Part shown: positions 7,875 to 16,715 of the stretch, in pieces
Position numbering within the stretch: the first letter of the stretch is position 1
Layout of the letters: every line of letters starts with the position of its first letter
Source: DATCLS01 sp036563805
Lineage (GTDB): Bacteria; Actinomycetota; Acidimicrobiia; Acidimicrobiales; VFJN01
NCBI GenBank assembly: GCA_036563805.1
Contig: DATCLS010000005.1
Location: 1-45,351 of the forward strand
Length of the DNA stretch: 45,351 nucleotides
Direction: 5' to 3'
Program-made: the position numbers and the translations under genes
Notes under the pieces: generated by a model
What the model saw: only the letters and a program-made list of their open reading frames with translations
Database searches by the model: none
Told to the model about the DNA's origin: nothing

Positions 7875-8852
7875 TCACGAGAACGCCGGGATCACCTCGC
7901 GCTCGAACAGGCGGAGGCTCGACCACGCCAACTCGGGTGGCATGCCGCCGCACAGCGGGTGGAAGAGGGCGAACGGGAACGGCGCCTCTTTGAGCTCCGT
8001 CACGAGCTCCTCGGGCGTGAGCACGGCGTACGACCCCGACGCCCGCAGCTCGGCGAGGTCGGCCATGGCGTGGTACGGCGAGCCCACGTCCTTGTCGGCC
8101 TGCCAGGCGCCGTAGGCGTTGGTCTCGTGGAGGAAGTAGGGGCCCATCTCCTCCCAGCCCCGCTCCGGGTCCTCGGCGAGGGCCACGGTCCGGTTCTTGC
8201 CGATCGGGCAGGGGCCGGGGTCGGGCCGGCCGAGCTTCTGGACCTCGTCGCGGTAGGCGTCCCACACGTCCGGGATCGACGGGAGGAAGCCGTCGGCGAT
8301 GTGCGCCGCCCGCCGGGCCGCGGCCTCGCTGCTGCCGCCGAGCGTGAGGGTGGGGCCGCCCGGGCGGTAGGGCGGCGGCGTGACCTGGACCGTCCGGCCC
8401 CGGTACTCGAACGGCTCCCCGGTGAAGGCGGCTTTGAGCGTCTTCACGACCTCGGTCACCCGCTTGGGCCGCTCGCTCATCGGCACGTCGAACATGGCGA
8501 ACTCGTCGGGCACGTACCCGGCGCCGATGATCAGGTCGACGCGGCCGCGGCTGAGGTGGTCCAGGACAACCAGGTCCTCGGCCAGGCGCAGCGGGTCGTA
8601 GAACGGCGCGATCAGCGCGGCGACGGTGAACCGCACGTTCGTGGTGCGGGCCGCCATGGCCGCCAGCATGGTCAGCGGGCTCGGCAGGTAGCCGTCGGCC
8701 GACCCGTGGTGCTCGGACACCGCGATGGACACGCAGCCCCGCTCGTCGGCCCACTCGGCCATCTCGAGCGCGGCGGCGTAGCGGTCGGCGTGGGTGGTGC
8801 CCGCCTGGGGCGGGTTCCGGAAGTCGAAACGCAAGCCGAAGAGCAAGCTCAT
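7875..8852 (-). CDS. LLM-class flavin/F420-dependent oxidoreductase (luciferase-like)
   Basis: A 325-residue TIM-barrel protein of the luciferase-like monooxygenase superfamily. Typical features are the N-terminal strand with GLRFDFRNP, VSIAVSEHHGSADGYLPSP near 42-60, the TNVRFTVAALIAPFYDPLRLAEDLVVLDHLSRGR stretch (starting near residue 71), and the GAGYVPDEF loop. Actinobacterial members use reduced F420 or FMN to reduce or oxygenate small molecules; the sequence alone does not settle which. The gene has its own upstream palindrome at 8879-8892 matching the P450 operator. Its 3' end faces the P450 gene and the start is ATG. Confidence 0.9.
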   Translation of the reverse strand: MSLLFGLRFDFRNPPQAGTTHADRYAAALEMAEWADERGCVSIAVSEHHGSADGYLPSPLTMLAAMAARTTNVRFTVAALIAPFYDPLRLAEDLVVLDHLSRGRVDLIIGAGYVPDEFAMFDVPMSERPKRVTEVVKTLKAAFTGEPFEYRGRTVQVTPPPYRPGGPTLTLGGSSEAAARRAAHIADGFLPSIPDVWDAYRDEVQKLGRPDPGPCPIGKNRTVALAEDPERGWEEMGPYFLHETNAYGAWQADKDVGSPYHAMADLAELRASGSYAVLTPEELVTELKEAPFPFALFHPLCGGMPPELAWSSLRLFEREVIPAFS

Positions 8853-8878
8853 CGGGCCGGGACCGTACCAATCCCGAT

Positions 8879-8897
8879 GTGCGAGCGCTCACTCTCC
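8879..8897. promoter_or_regulatory. Operator upstream of the LLM gene, matching the P450 operator
   Basis: TGCGAGCGCTCACTCTCC (8880-8897) matches TGCGAACGCTCACTTTTC (6559-6576) at 15 of 18 positions and contains the palindrome GAGCGCTC (8883-8890). It lies 27 bp upstream of the LLM start codon on the minus strand, a normal operator position. The recurrence near functionally related genes supports one regulator acting at both sites. Confidence 0.65.
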
Positions 8898-8986
8898 ACG
8901 CGCGTCGCGTGGCGCCCTCCCTCCGGACCGCGCGGGGCGCGCGGTCGGGCCGCGGGTGCCGTGTCGAACGGCCAGGTCGGCACTGG

Positions 8987-10153
8987 TCAATAGCTCCGGG
9001 GCAGGCCCATGACGTTCTGGGCGATGTAGTTGAGCGACATCTCCTGGCTGACCGGGGCCAGGCGGTGGAGTCGGGCCTCGCGCCAGTACCGCTCGACGTG
9101 GTACTCGACCGCGTACCCCATGCCACCCAGCGTCTGGACGGCCCGGTCGGCGGCGTAGAAGCCGGCCTCGGCGGCCAGGAACTTGGCGACGTTGGCGGCC
9201 TCGCCGGCCTCCTCGCCCCGGTCGTAGCGCCGGGCGGCGTCGAGCGCGGCCAGCCAGGCGGCCCGCAGCTGGGCGTGGGCCGTGGCCAGCGGGTGGCTGA
9301 TGGCCTGGTTGGCGCCGATGGGCCGGTCGAAGACGATGCGCTCCTTGGCGTAGGCGGTGGCCCGGCGCAGGGCGGCCTGGCCGATGCCGATGGCCTCGGC
9401 GGCCAGCAGGATGCGCTCGGGGTTGAGGCCGTGGAGCAGCAGCTTGAACCCCTGGCCCTCCTCGCCGACCAGCCGCCAGCCCTCGACGGGCAGGTCGTCG
9501 TACACGACCTCGCACGACGCCACCGCGTTGCGCCCCAGCTTGGGTATGGGCGTGATCGTGACGTAGTCGGGGTCGAGATCGGCCAGGAACAGGCTGAGCC
9601 CCTTCAGCCCCCGCTCGGCGTCGGGGTCGGTGCGGGCCAGCAGCAGCACGACCTCGGACTCGAGCGCCTTGGTGGTCCACACCTTGCGGCCCCGGATCCG
9701 CCAGCCGTCGCCGTCGCGGATGGCCCGGGTCGAGACCTTGGCCGTGTCGGTGCCGGCGTCGGGCTCGGTGACGCCGAAGGCGACGTGGAGGTCGCCGCGG
9801 GCGGCCCGGGGCAGGAAGGTCTGCTTGAGCCGCTCGTTGCCGAACTTCACGATCGGGTTCAGGCCGAACACGGTCAAGTGCAGCGCCGAGCAGCCGTTCA
9901 TGGCGGCGCCGCTGGCCGCGATCGTGTTGAGCATCACCGCCGCCTCGGTGATGCCCCGGCCGCCGCCCCCGAACTCCTCGGGGATGGCGATGCCCACCCA
10001 TCCGCCGGCGGCCAGGTCGTTGTAGAAGTCCCACGGGAACTCGTGCGCCGCGTCGCGCTCCGACCAGTAGGCGTCGTCGTACTTGGCGCAGACGGCGGCG
10101 ACCCCGTCCCGGATGAGGTCGAGGTCACCGGGGCCGGACTCCAGCTGGCTCAT
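8987..10153 (-). CDS. Acyl-CoA dehydrogenase family protein
   Basis: A full-length 388-residue FAD-dependent dehydrogenase with an N-terminal helical domain (IAIPEEFGGGGRGITE), the flavin/substrate loop VAFGVTEPDAGTDTAK near 121-136, a beta domain, and the C-terminal four-helix domain with ERIVFDRPIGANQAISHPLA and QTLGGMGYAVEYHVERYWRE. Where short/medium-chain enzymes carry the YEGT catalytic glutamate loop, this protein reads LAPVSQEMSLNYI, as in many actinobacterial paralogues, so the catalytic base should not be assumed. It is expected to oxidise an acyl-CoA to an enoyl-CoA, passing electrons to ETF. It is divergent from the tandem acyl-CoA dehydrogenase pair at 10242. Confidence 0.93.
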   Translation of the reverse strand: MSQLESGPGDLDLIRDGVAAVCAKYDDAYWSERDAAHEFPWDFYNDLAAGGWVGIAIPEEFGGGGRGITEAAVMLNTIAASGAAMNGCSALHLTVFGLNPIVKFGNERLKQTFLPRAARGDLHVAFGVTEPDAGTDTAKVSTRAIRDGDGWRIRGRKVWTTKALESEVVLLLARTDPDAERGLKGLSLFLADLDPDYVTITPIPKLGRNAVASCEVVYDDLPVEGWRLVGEEGQGFKLLLHGLNPERILLAAEAIGIGQAALRRATAYAKERIVFDRPIGANQAISHPLATAHAQLRAAWLAALDAARRYDRGEEAGEAANVAKFLAAEAGFYAADRAVQTLGGMGYAVEYHVERYWREARLHRLAPVSQEMSLNYIAQNVMGLPRSY

Positions 10154-10241
10154 CCCCGGCAGTCTAGGAACCGCCCCGGAGCCATGTCGATGTCGATGTC
10201 AAGTTCAGGTTGAGGCTGGGGAGCGGGGTAGGGTCGAAGAG

Positions 10242-11369
10242 ATGGACCTGGAGGAGTTCCGGTCGGGGCTGGACGCGTGGCTCGACGAGAACGCCGCCGC
10301 CCTGGCGCGCGACCACGACGGCCTGCCGACGCTCGACCAGGAGATGGCCCAGATCGCCAAGGTCAAGCGCCTCGCCTACGACGCCGGCTGGATCCGGTAC
10401 GGCTGGCCCGAGCGGGTCGGCGGCCTGGGCGGGTCGTCGCTGCTGCGGGGCTACCTGGCCGAGGCGGTCACCGCCCGCGACCTGGTCGACCCGGGCCTGT
10501 TCTCGATGACCGAGGTCCTCGCGCCGACGATGATCGACTACGCCCGGCCCGAGCTGGCCGCCGAGATGGTCCCCCGCCTCCTGCGCGGCGACGAGACCTG
10601 GTGCCAGGGCTTCTCCGAGCCGGGCACGGGCAGCAACCTCGCCTCGCTGTCGTGCCGGGCCACCCGCACGGACGACGGCTGGGTGGTCAACGGCCAGAAG
10701 GTGTGGACCAGCCTGGCCCAGTACGCCCAGCGCTGCGTGCTCCTGACCCGCACGGGCACGCCCGAGTCGGCGCATCGGGGCATCACCGCTCTGTTCGTCG
10801 ACATGGACAGCCCGGGCATCACGATCCGGCCCATCGTCACCATCCACGGTCGCGAGGAGTTCTGCGAGGTCTTCTTCGACGACGTCGTCGTGCCGGCCGA
10901 CCGGACGCTGGGGGAGGAGGGCCAGGGCTGGGCCGTGGCCATGGACCTCCTGCCGTTCGAGCGGTCCACGGCGCTGTGGCAGCGGGGCGCCTTCCTGTAC
11001 CGGCGGCTCGACGAGCTGGTGGCGACGGCGCCCGAGTCCCTGACCCCGGACCAGGTCGGCGAGGTGTTCCTGGCGCTCTACGGGTTCCGGGCGCGCTCGC
11101 TGGCCACCCAGCACCGGTTGGCGTCCGGCGAGCGGCTGGGCCCCGAGACGTCGGTCGACAAGGTGCTGCTGGCCACCGCCGAGCAGGCGGTGTTCGACGC
11201 CGCGGCCGACGCCCTCGCCGACCACGTGATGTTCGGCGACGACGGTGACGCCCCCCGGTGGCGGGCCGAGTACCTGTACTCGCGGGCCGCCACCATCTAC
11301 GGCGGCAGCGCCGAGATCCAGCGCAACATCATCGCCCGCAAGCTCCTCGACCTGGGGGCCGACCGATGA
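10242..11369 (+). CDS. Acyl-CoA dehydrogenase, large (putative catalytic) subunit of a tandem pair
   Basis: A 375-residue acyl-CoA dehydrogenase. The flavin-binding loop CQGFSEPGTGSNLAS is at about 119-133, followed by GWVVNGQKVWTSLAQYA; the C-terminus carries the flavin/interface motif YGGSAEIQRNIIARKLLDL. The ATG at 10242 is preceded by a GGGGTAGGGTCGAAGAG purine-rich stretch. The stop overlaps the next acyl-CoA dehydrogenase start by 4 nt (ATGA). In actinobacteria such adjacent FadE pairs form alpha2beta2 heterotetramers acting on bulky acyl-CoAs such as steroid side chains (for example the FadE26/27 and FadE28/29 enzymes). The same arrangement is inferred here. Confidence 0.93.
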   Translation: MDLEEFRSGLDAWLDENAAALARDHDGLPTLDQEMAQIAKVKRLAYDAGWIRYGWPERVGGLGGSSLLRGYLAEAVTARDLVDPGLFSMTEVLAPTMIDYARPELAAEMVPRLLRGDETWCQGFSEPGTGSNLASLSCRATRTDDGWVVNGQKVWTSLAQYAQRCVLLTRTGTPESAHRGITALFVDMDSPGITIRPIVTIHGREEFCEVFFDDVVVPADRTLGEEGQGWAVAMDLLPFERSTALWQRGAFLYRRLDELVATAPESLTPDQVGEVFLALYGFRARSLATQHRLASGERLGPETSVDKVLLATAEQAVFDAAADALADHVMFGDDGDAPRWRAEYLYSRAATIYGGSAEIQRNIIARKLLDLGADR

Positions 11370-12373
11370 CCGGGGGAACGGCCGGCGGGATGACGCCCGG
11401 CGGCATGGACCGCGACGAGCGCGAGCTGTTCGCCAAGAGCGTCCAGCACGCCACCGCCAACCACACCGGCGCCGCCCTCGACGCCGCGCTGGCCGACCTG
11501 GGCTGGCTCGACGCCCTGGCCGCCGACCGCCGTACCGCGGTGGCCGTGCTGTTCGAGCACCAGGGGGCGGCCAACGCCACGTCGTCGGCGCTCGGGCTCG
11601 TCGTGGCGGCCACCCTCGGCGCCGGGCCCGACCCCGGCGTCGGGGTGGTGCTGCCCGCCGCCGGGGCCTGGGGCCCGCCCGGGCGGGCCCGTGGCGACAC
11701 GCTGACCGTCCGGGGCCTGGGTCTGGCCGGTCTGGCCGACCGTGCCGAGGCGCTGGTCGTGGCGGCGCCCGACGGGTCGGGCGGCCCGACCGCCGTCCGG
11801 GTGCGGGTCGCCGACCTGGCGCTGCGTCCCATCGGCGGGCTCGACCCGGCGCTGGGGCTGATGGAGGTCACCGGCGAGGGCGTGCCGGCCGGGGAGCGGT
11901 TCGACCCGGGCGCGGAGGCGTGGGAGGCCGCGGTGGCCGCCGGCCGCCTGGCCCTCGCCCACGAGATCCTGGGGGCCTCCCGGTCGATGCTGCGCCTGGC
12001 CCGCGACCACGCCACCGAGCGCATCCAGTTCGGCCGGCCGATCGCCTCCTTCCAGGCCGTCCGCCACCGGCTGGCCGAGGCGTTCGTGGCCCTGGAGGCG
12101 GCCGAGGCGGCGTTGGACGCCGGCTGGCGTGACGGCTCGCCCCGCGGCGCCGCTCTGGCCAAGGCGCTGGTCGGCGTCGGCGCCCGCACGACCGCCGGCC
12201 ACGCCCAGCAGGTCCTGGCGGGCATCGGCTTCACCACCGAGCACGGCTTCCACCACCACATGCGGCGCGCCCGGGTGCTCGACCAGCTGCTGGGCTCGGC
12301 CAAGACGCTCACCCGCCAGCTGGGCGAGGACCTGTTGCGGGCCCGGCGGCTGCCCGCCCTCCTGCCGCTCTGA
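11366..12373 (+). CDS. Acyl-CoA dehydrogenase-like, small subunit of the tandem pair
   Basis: A 335-residue divergent acyl-CoA dehydrogenase. The N-terminal and middle domains are shortened and Gly/Ala-rich. The C-terminal helical domain is clear: LAHEILGASRSMLRLARDH, ERIQFGRPIASFQAVRHRLAE, and FTTEHGFHHHMRRARVLDQ near the end. It lacks the YGGSxEIQRN ending and the TEPDAG-type flavin loop of its neighbour, which matches beta subunits of actinobacterial alpha2beta2 FadE complexes, where one chain carries the catalysis. The ATGA overlap with the upstream gene implies coupled synthesis. The start at 11366 avoids a low-quality upstream extension. Confidence 0.9.
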   Translation: MTGGTAGGMTPGGMDRDERELFAKSVQHATANHTGAALDAALADLGWLDALAADRRTAVAVLFEHQGAANATSSALGLVVAATLGAGPDPGVGVVLPAAGAWGPPGRARGDTLTVRGLGLAGLADRAEALVVAAPDGSGGPTAVRVRVADLALRPIGGLDPALGLMEVTGEGVPAGERFDPGAEAWEAAVAAGRLALAHEILGASRSMLRLARDHATERIQFGRPIASFQAVRHRLAEAFVALEAAEAALDAGWRDGSPRGAALAKALVGVGARTTAGHAQQVLAGIGFTTEHGFHHHMRRARVLDQLLGSAKTLTRQLGEDLLRARRLPALLPL

Positions 12374-12420
12374 CGGGTCGTTGGGCCCCCGGCGGGGTGC
12401 CCGGCCGGGCCGGCGGCGGG

Positions 12421-12972
12421 TCAGTCGACGATCTCGACGATCGTGCCCGGCGGGACGTCGAGCGCGTCGACCGTCCGCCGGACGGCGTGGTCGACGTGGA
12501 CCCGGGGCGGCGGGGCGTCCTCGGCCCGGGCGTACCAGGTGTCCGGCCCATAGAGCATCCCGTAGCGCAGGATCACGCCGCCGGCGTCGAGCACGAGCCG
12601 CTCGTGCTCCTCGGTGCCGGCCGGGAAGGCCGTGCTCTGCGCCACCGTCCTGACGTCGCCGGCGGCCGCCAGCAGGTTGCGGGTGCCCTCGGTGCGGATG
12701 CGTCGGTTGGCCGGCCGGGCGGCCTCCAGCTGGGCGACGTCGTCGGGCAGGTCGGTGAGCTGGTGGACGACGAGGTCGGGCTCGAAAGCTCGTACGGCCG
12801 CGGCCAGGGCGGCGGCGTCGTAGACGTCGCACACCACCGGCTGGGCGCCGAGCTCCTCCACCACCTGGGGCCGGGAGCGGGTCAGGCCGGCCACCTCGTG
12901 GCCGGCGCCGATCAGCCGCGGGACGAGCCGCGTCCCGATGACCCCGCTGGCCCCAGCGACGAAGATCCTCAT
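12421..12972 (-). CDS. NAD-dependent epimerase/NAD(P)H-binding family protein (short)
   Basis: A 183-residue Rossmann protein starting MRIFVAGASGVIGTRLV, the GxxGxxG dinucleotide motif at residues 7-13, with an epimerase-like core including DLVVHQLTDL and RNLLAAAGDV. It is much shorter than full NAD-dependent epimerases (about 300), and no YxxxK catalytic pair is evident after the S-rich QSTAF segment. It may be an atypical reductase or a truncated member. Its ATG overlaps the stop of the GH3 gene by 4 nt (12969-12972), so the two are probably translated together. The function is not assigned. Confidence 0.8.
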   Translation of the reverse strand: MRIFVAGASGVIGTRLVPRLIGAGHEVAGLTRSRPQVVEELGAQPVVCDVYDAAALAAAVRAFEPDLVVHQLTDLPDDVAQLEAARPANRRIRTEGTRNLLAAAGDVRTVAQSTAFPAGTEEHERLVLDAGGVILRYGMLYGPDTWYARAEDAPPPRVHVDHAVRRTVDALDVPPGTIVEIVD

Positions 12973-15566
12973 CCGTGGCCTCCGGGCGTGGTGCCCGCCG
13001 ACCCGGCGGCGGGCGCGACCACCTCGACCGGCACGACGTGGGCGATGTCGGCCGAGCTGCGGCCGACGTGCAGGCGGTAGGTGCCCGGGTCGACCTGCCA
13101 GCCGGGCTCGCGGCGGGCGCCGCCCTTCGAGACCGGCAGATCGGCCATCCGGCGCTTGACCTCGTCGCGGTCGGGCTGGCCCGGGTCCCAGTAGGCGAAC
13201 GCCCGGTCGTCGAGCTCGAGGCGGACCGTGGTCGACTCGCCCGGGTCCAGCCAGGCCTTGGCGAACGCCTTGAGCTCCTTGGGCGGGCGGACGAGCCGGC
13301 TCTCGGCCGGGGCCACGTAGCACTGGACGACCTCGGCGCCCCGCCGGTCGCCGGTGTTGGTCACCGGGACCTCGACGGCGAGCCGGTCGCCGGGGGTGAA
13401 GGTCGGCGACGAGAGCGCGGGCGGGCCCAGCGTGAACGTCGTGTACGAGAGGCCGTGGCCGAACGGGAACCGGGTCGGGATGCGCCGGGCCTCGTACCAC
13501 CGGTAGCCCATGAGCACGCCCTCGCCGTAGCGGACCACCCCGTTCTCGCCGGGGAAGTTGCCGTACGACGGGTTGTGCTCCAGCCGCAGGGGCAAAGTCG
13601 TCGGCAGGCGCCCGGCCGGCTCGGCCGCGCCGAACAGCACGTCGGCCAGCCCGCCGGCCATCTCCTGCCCGCCGAACCAGACCTGGAGCACGGCGCGGGC
13701 GTCGGGGGCCCAGTCCATGGTCACGGGCGCCCCGGCGTTGACGACCACGACCGTGTCGGGGTTGGCGGCCAGCACGCGCCGCACCAGCTCGTCCTGGTCG
13801 CCCGGCAGGTCCATCGACCGGCGGTCGTGGCCCTCCGACTCCCAGTCGCCGTTGGTGCCCACGACCAGCACGACGGCGTCGGCCTCGGCGGCGGCCGCCA
13901 CCGCCCGGTCCATCAGGTCGGGGGGCTCGGGGCGGCGGCAGCCGACCTTGACCGCGCTCAGGCCGGGCCGCGACCCGGCCGAGTGCTCGACCACCACGTT
14001 GACGGTCCGGCCGGCCTCCAGCTCGACCGGCGCCTCGACCTCCACGCTGCCGAACCCGTAGAAGGCGTCGCCCCGGGGCGGCGGGTCCGCCATCCCGTCG
14101 ATGACGACGGTGTCATCGACGCTGAGGCGCGCCCGCCCCGCTTGGATGAGCGTGAACACGTAGGTGCCGCTCTCGGCGGGCGTGAACCGCGTCCGCGCCA
14201 CGAACGACCAGCCGGCCCGGGGGAGCAGCGGTGACGGCGGCGTCATGAACACCAGGTCGCCCGTCGGCAGCCGCTCCTCGTGGACGACCTCGCCGGCCAG
14301 CCCGTCCTCGGCGTGGAACGCCAGGTCGAAGCCGGGCTGGCCGTCGCTGGGGCGGGCGGTCTGCGAGCCGCCGAGCGACGGCGTCGTCTTCCGGTTCTCA
14401 CAGCCCCGCTCGTGGCGGATCTCGACCTCGTCGCCCACCAGCGTCCGCAGGGCCTGGAGCGGCGTCGTGCGGTAGTGAGCCCGCAGCGACGCCGAGCCGC
14501 CCCCCATGATCACGGCCCGGTCCGCGTTGGGGCCGATCACGGCCAGGGTCCGCAGCCGCGACCGGTCGAACGGGAGCAGCCCGTCGTTGGCCAGCAGCAC
14601 CATCGACTCGGTGGCGGCACGCCGGGCGAGCGCCCGGTCCTCCGGCCGGTCCTCGGAGCGCTCGTCGGCCTCGGTGGCGTCGACCGGGTCGCCGAGCGCG
14701 CCGATGCGGTCGTACACGCGGAGCAGGCGGGTGACCTGGGCGTCGACCACGGCCTCGTCGACCTTGCCGGCCCGCACGGCCTCGGCCAGTGCCGGGCCGA
14801 ACGCCCGGGGCGGGCCGGGCATCTCCAGGTCGACGCCGGCCGCGGCCGAGGCCGCCGTGTCGACCATCCCGAACCAGTCGGTGACGACCAGCCCCTCGAA
14901 GCCCCACTCGCCCCGGACCAGGTCGCGCAAGAGCTCGGCCCTCTCGGTCACCCACCGGCCGTTGAGCCGGTTGTAGGCGGTCATGAGGCCCAGCGCCCCG
15001 CCCTCGCGGATGGCGAGCTCGAACGGGACCAGGTACAGCTCGCGCAACGCCCGCTCGTCGACCTCGGAGCTGATCGAGTGCCGCTCGAACTCCGCGTCGT
15101 TGGCGACGAAGTGCTTGACCGTGGTGGCGACGCCCTGCGCCTGGGCGCCCCGGATGAAGGCGGCGGCCAGCTTGCCCGACAGCAGCGGGTCCTCGGAGTA
15201 GCACTCGAAGTTGCGTCCGGCCAGGGGCGAGCGGTGGAGGTTGACCGTCGGGGCGAGCAGCACGCGGGCCGACTTGGTGCGGACCTGCCGACCGAGCAGG
15301 GCGCCGACCTCCTCCAGCAGCGGCGGGTTCCAGGTGGCGCCCAGCGCCGAGCCGCACGGCAGGCAGACGGAGGTCGGGCCGGCCGTGCCCATGACCGTGC
15401 CGCGCGCCCCGCTGGGGCCGTCGATGAGCCAGACCTTGGGGATGCCGAGGCGGGGCACCGCCGGGGTCGACCACATGTCGACGCCCGCCGTGAGGGCCGC
15501 CTTCTCGTCGAGCGTGAGCTGCTCGACGAGCCGGGGGATGTCGGTGGTGCCGGTCACGCCGGGCAT
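12969..15566 (-). CDS. Glycoside hydrolase family 3 beta-glycosidase with PA14 insert
   Basis: About 865 residues. The N-terminal GH3 barrel carries KHFVAND, the ERHSISSEVDERAL segment and VVTDWFGM, where Asp near residue 230 is the expected nucleophile. The second alpha/beta domain is interrupted by a PA14-like beta domain (FHAEDGLAG through VVEHSAGSRPGL) that often shapes the sugar site. The acid/base region is NGDWESEGHDRRSMDLP, and a fibronectin-III-like domain closes the protein (PFGHGLSYTTF onward). No signal peptide is seen, so it is probably cytosolic. The ATG at 15564-15566 is preferred, though a TTG at 15591-15593 is possible. Such enzymes release glucose, xylose or aglycones from glycosides; the exact specificity is not predictable. 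Confidence 0.93.
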   Translation of the reverse strand: MPGVTGTTDIPRLVEQLTLDEKAALTAGVDMWSTPAVPRLGIPKVWLIDGPSGARGTVMGTAGPTSVCLPCGSALGATWNPPLLEEVGALLGRQVRTKSARVLLAPTVNLHRSPLAGRNFECYSEDPLLSGKLAAAFIRGAQAQGVATTVKHFVANDAEFERHSISSEVDERALRELYLVPFELAIREGGALGLMTAYNRLNGRWVTERAELLRDLVRGEWGFEGLVVTDWFGMVDTAASAAAGVDLEMPGPPRAFGPALAEAVRAGKVDEAVVDAQVTRLLRVYDRIGALGDPVDATEADERSEDRPEDRALARRAATESMVLLANDGLLPFDRSRLRTLAVIGPNADRAVIMGGGSASLRAHYRTTPLQALRTLVGDEVEIRHERGCENRKTTPSLGGSQTARPSDGQPGFDLAFHAEDGLAGEVVHEERLPTGDLVFMTPPSPLLPRAGWSFVARTRFTPAESGTYVFTLIQAGRARLSVDDTVVIDGMADPPPRGDAFYGFGSVEVEAPVELEAGRTVNVVVEHSAGSRPGLSAVKVGCRRPEPPDLMDRAVAAAAEADAVVLVVGTNGDWESEGHDRRSMDLPGDQDELVRRVLAANPDTVVVVNAGAPVTMDWAPDARAVLQVWFGGQEMAGGLADVLFGAAEPAGRLPTTLPLRLEHNPSYGNFPGENGVVRYGEGVLMGYRWYEARRIPTRFPFGHGLSYTTFTLGPPALSSPTFTPGDRLAVEVPVTNTGDRRGAEVVQCYVAPAESRLVRPPKELKAFAKAWLDPGESTTVRLELDDRAFAYWDPGQPDRDEVKRRMADLPVSKGGARREPGWQVDPGTYRLHVGRSSADIAHVVPVEVVAPAAGSAGTTPGGHG

Positions 15567-15631
15567 CGAAGCCGGTGCCGGCGTACCCTGCAAGTGGCGT
15601 GCAAAAACCGCTTCGTCCAGGGGGTCGGGCC

Positions 15632-16224
15632 GTGACCAGCCGCGACGACGAGAGCCCGTTCGGTTTCTCCGGGATCAACCACTTGGCGCTCGTGTGCCGG
15701 GACATGGCCCGGACCGTCGACTTCTACCAGGGCGTGCTGGGCATGCCGCTGGTGAAGACGATCGAGCTGCCCGACGGCATGGGCCAGCACTTCTCCTTCG
15801 ACTGCGGCGGCGGCAACCTGCTGGCGTTCTTCTGGTTCCCGGAGGCGCCCGGTCCCGCCCGGGCGTCACCGCCCCGGCGGCCCGGCCGGACACGGGCGAC
15901 ATCACGAGCGCGGTGGGGTCCATGAACCACGTGGCGCTGTCGGTGCCCGCCGAGCGGATCGAGGAGTGCCGCCAGCGGCTGCTCGACGCCGGCGTGCCGT
16001 GCAGCGTGGTCGTCAACCACGACGACAGCGAGTACGGCGTGGCCGAGGAGATGCACCCCGGCGTGTTCGTGCGGTCGGTCTACTTCTCCGACCCCGACGG
16101 GATCCTGCTCGAGCTGGCCGCCACGGTCCGGGAGTTCGGGCCGGAGGACGTGGCCCACGAGCCGGCGTCCGCCCGCGACCGGGTTGGCGATGGTCTCGGC
16201 GGCGGTGTCGGCAGCGGGTCGTGA
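15632..16224 (+). pseudogene. VOC-family (glyoxalase/dioxygenase-like) protein, apparently frameshifted
   Basis: The first part, from the GTG at 15632, reads INHLALVCRDMARTVDFYQ and on to LLAFFWFPEAPG. After about 15860 the family sequence continues in another frame: PGVTAPAARPDTGD, SMNHVALSVPAERIEECRQRL, then FSDPDGILLELA, ending at 16224. Restoring one base in the C/G run near 15857-15865 joins the halves into one normal VOC domain of about 198 residues (metal-ligand HxxL near the start, Glu in ILLELA). This is either a real 1-nt deletion or a sequencing error in a GC-rich run. It is divergent from the GH3 gene. Confidence 0.7.
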
Positions 16225-16715
16225 CGGCCGGCGGGAGGAGGGTGGCGCCGTCCACCCGCTCCGTGACGAATCTGTGACGAGAGTCACTCAGCGTGGTCGG
16301 ACCATCCACCACCTGCTCGCGCTGCTTCCCTAGGGTGGTTTCCTGGCCAGAGCAGTGCGTTGCCGCCGCCCGGCGCGCGCGAACACGACTAGGGTTTGGC
16401 GTACCGGCGCCGGTGGGATTTCTGGTCACGCGCCGCGACCAGGGTCTTCGTCCGTCGCCGGGCTTGGGAGTCGGGATCGGTCACCCGCCCGCGTGGCGGG
16501 TGTTTCGCCACCTCAGCCGGGGCGGCCGGGTGGTGCCGGCCGGCCCACGGTCCGCCAGTGAACAGGGAATGGGAGCATGGTGCGGTTGGGGCGAGCAGGG
16601 GCGTGTGACGAAGCGGGCGGGTCGTCGGCACGCTCCGTCGTCATGGCGCGCCGCGGTGTTCCCCGTTCCGTAACGTTCGGGCCGCACAGATCGTCCAGAG
16701 CCCGCCGGGGGCGCC
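16225..16715. other. Intergenic region upstream of the giant HelR-like gene
   Basis: No convincing gene is seen in 491 bp. It contains GTGAC-gaga-GTCAC (16274-16287), a perfect 12-bp palindrome ACCGGCGCCGGT (16403-16414), CTAGGGT twice (16330 and 16389), and a hairpin with perfect 8-bp arms CACCCGCC/GGCGGGTG (16482-16502) followed by TTT. The hairpin could be a terminator for the VOC gene or part of a leader for the downstream gene. No clear -35/-10 pair was found. Confidence 0.5.
16482..16502 (+). terminator. Hairpin followed by a short T run
   Basis: CACCCGCC (16482-16489) pairs perfectly with GGCGGGTG (16495-16502) across a 5-nt loop; TTT follows at 16503-16505. The position, about 260 nt after the VOC stop and 210 nt before the next gene, suits termination of upstream transcription. 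Confidence 0.4.
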
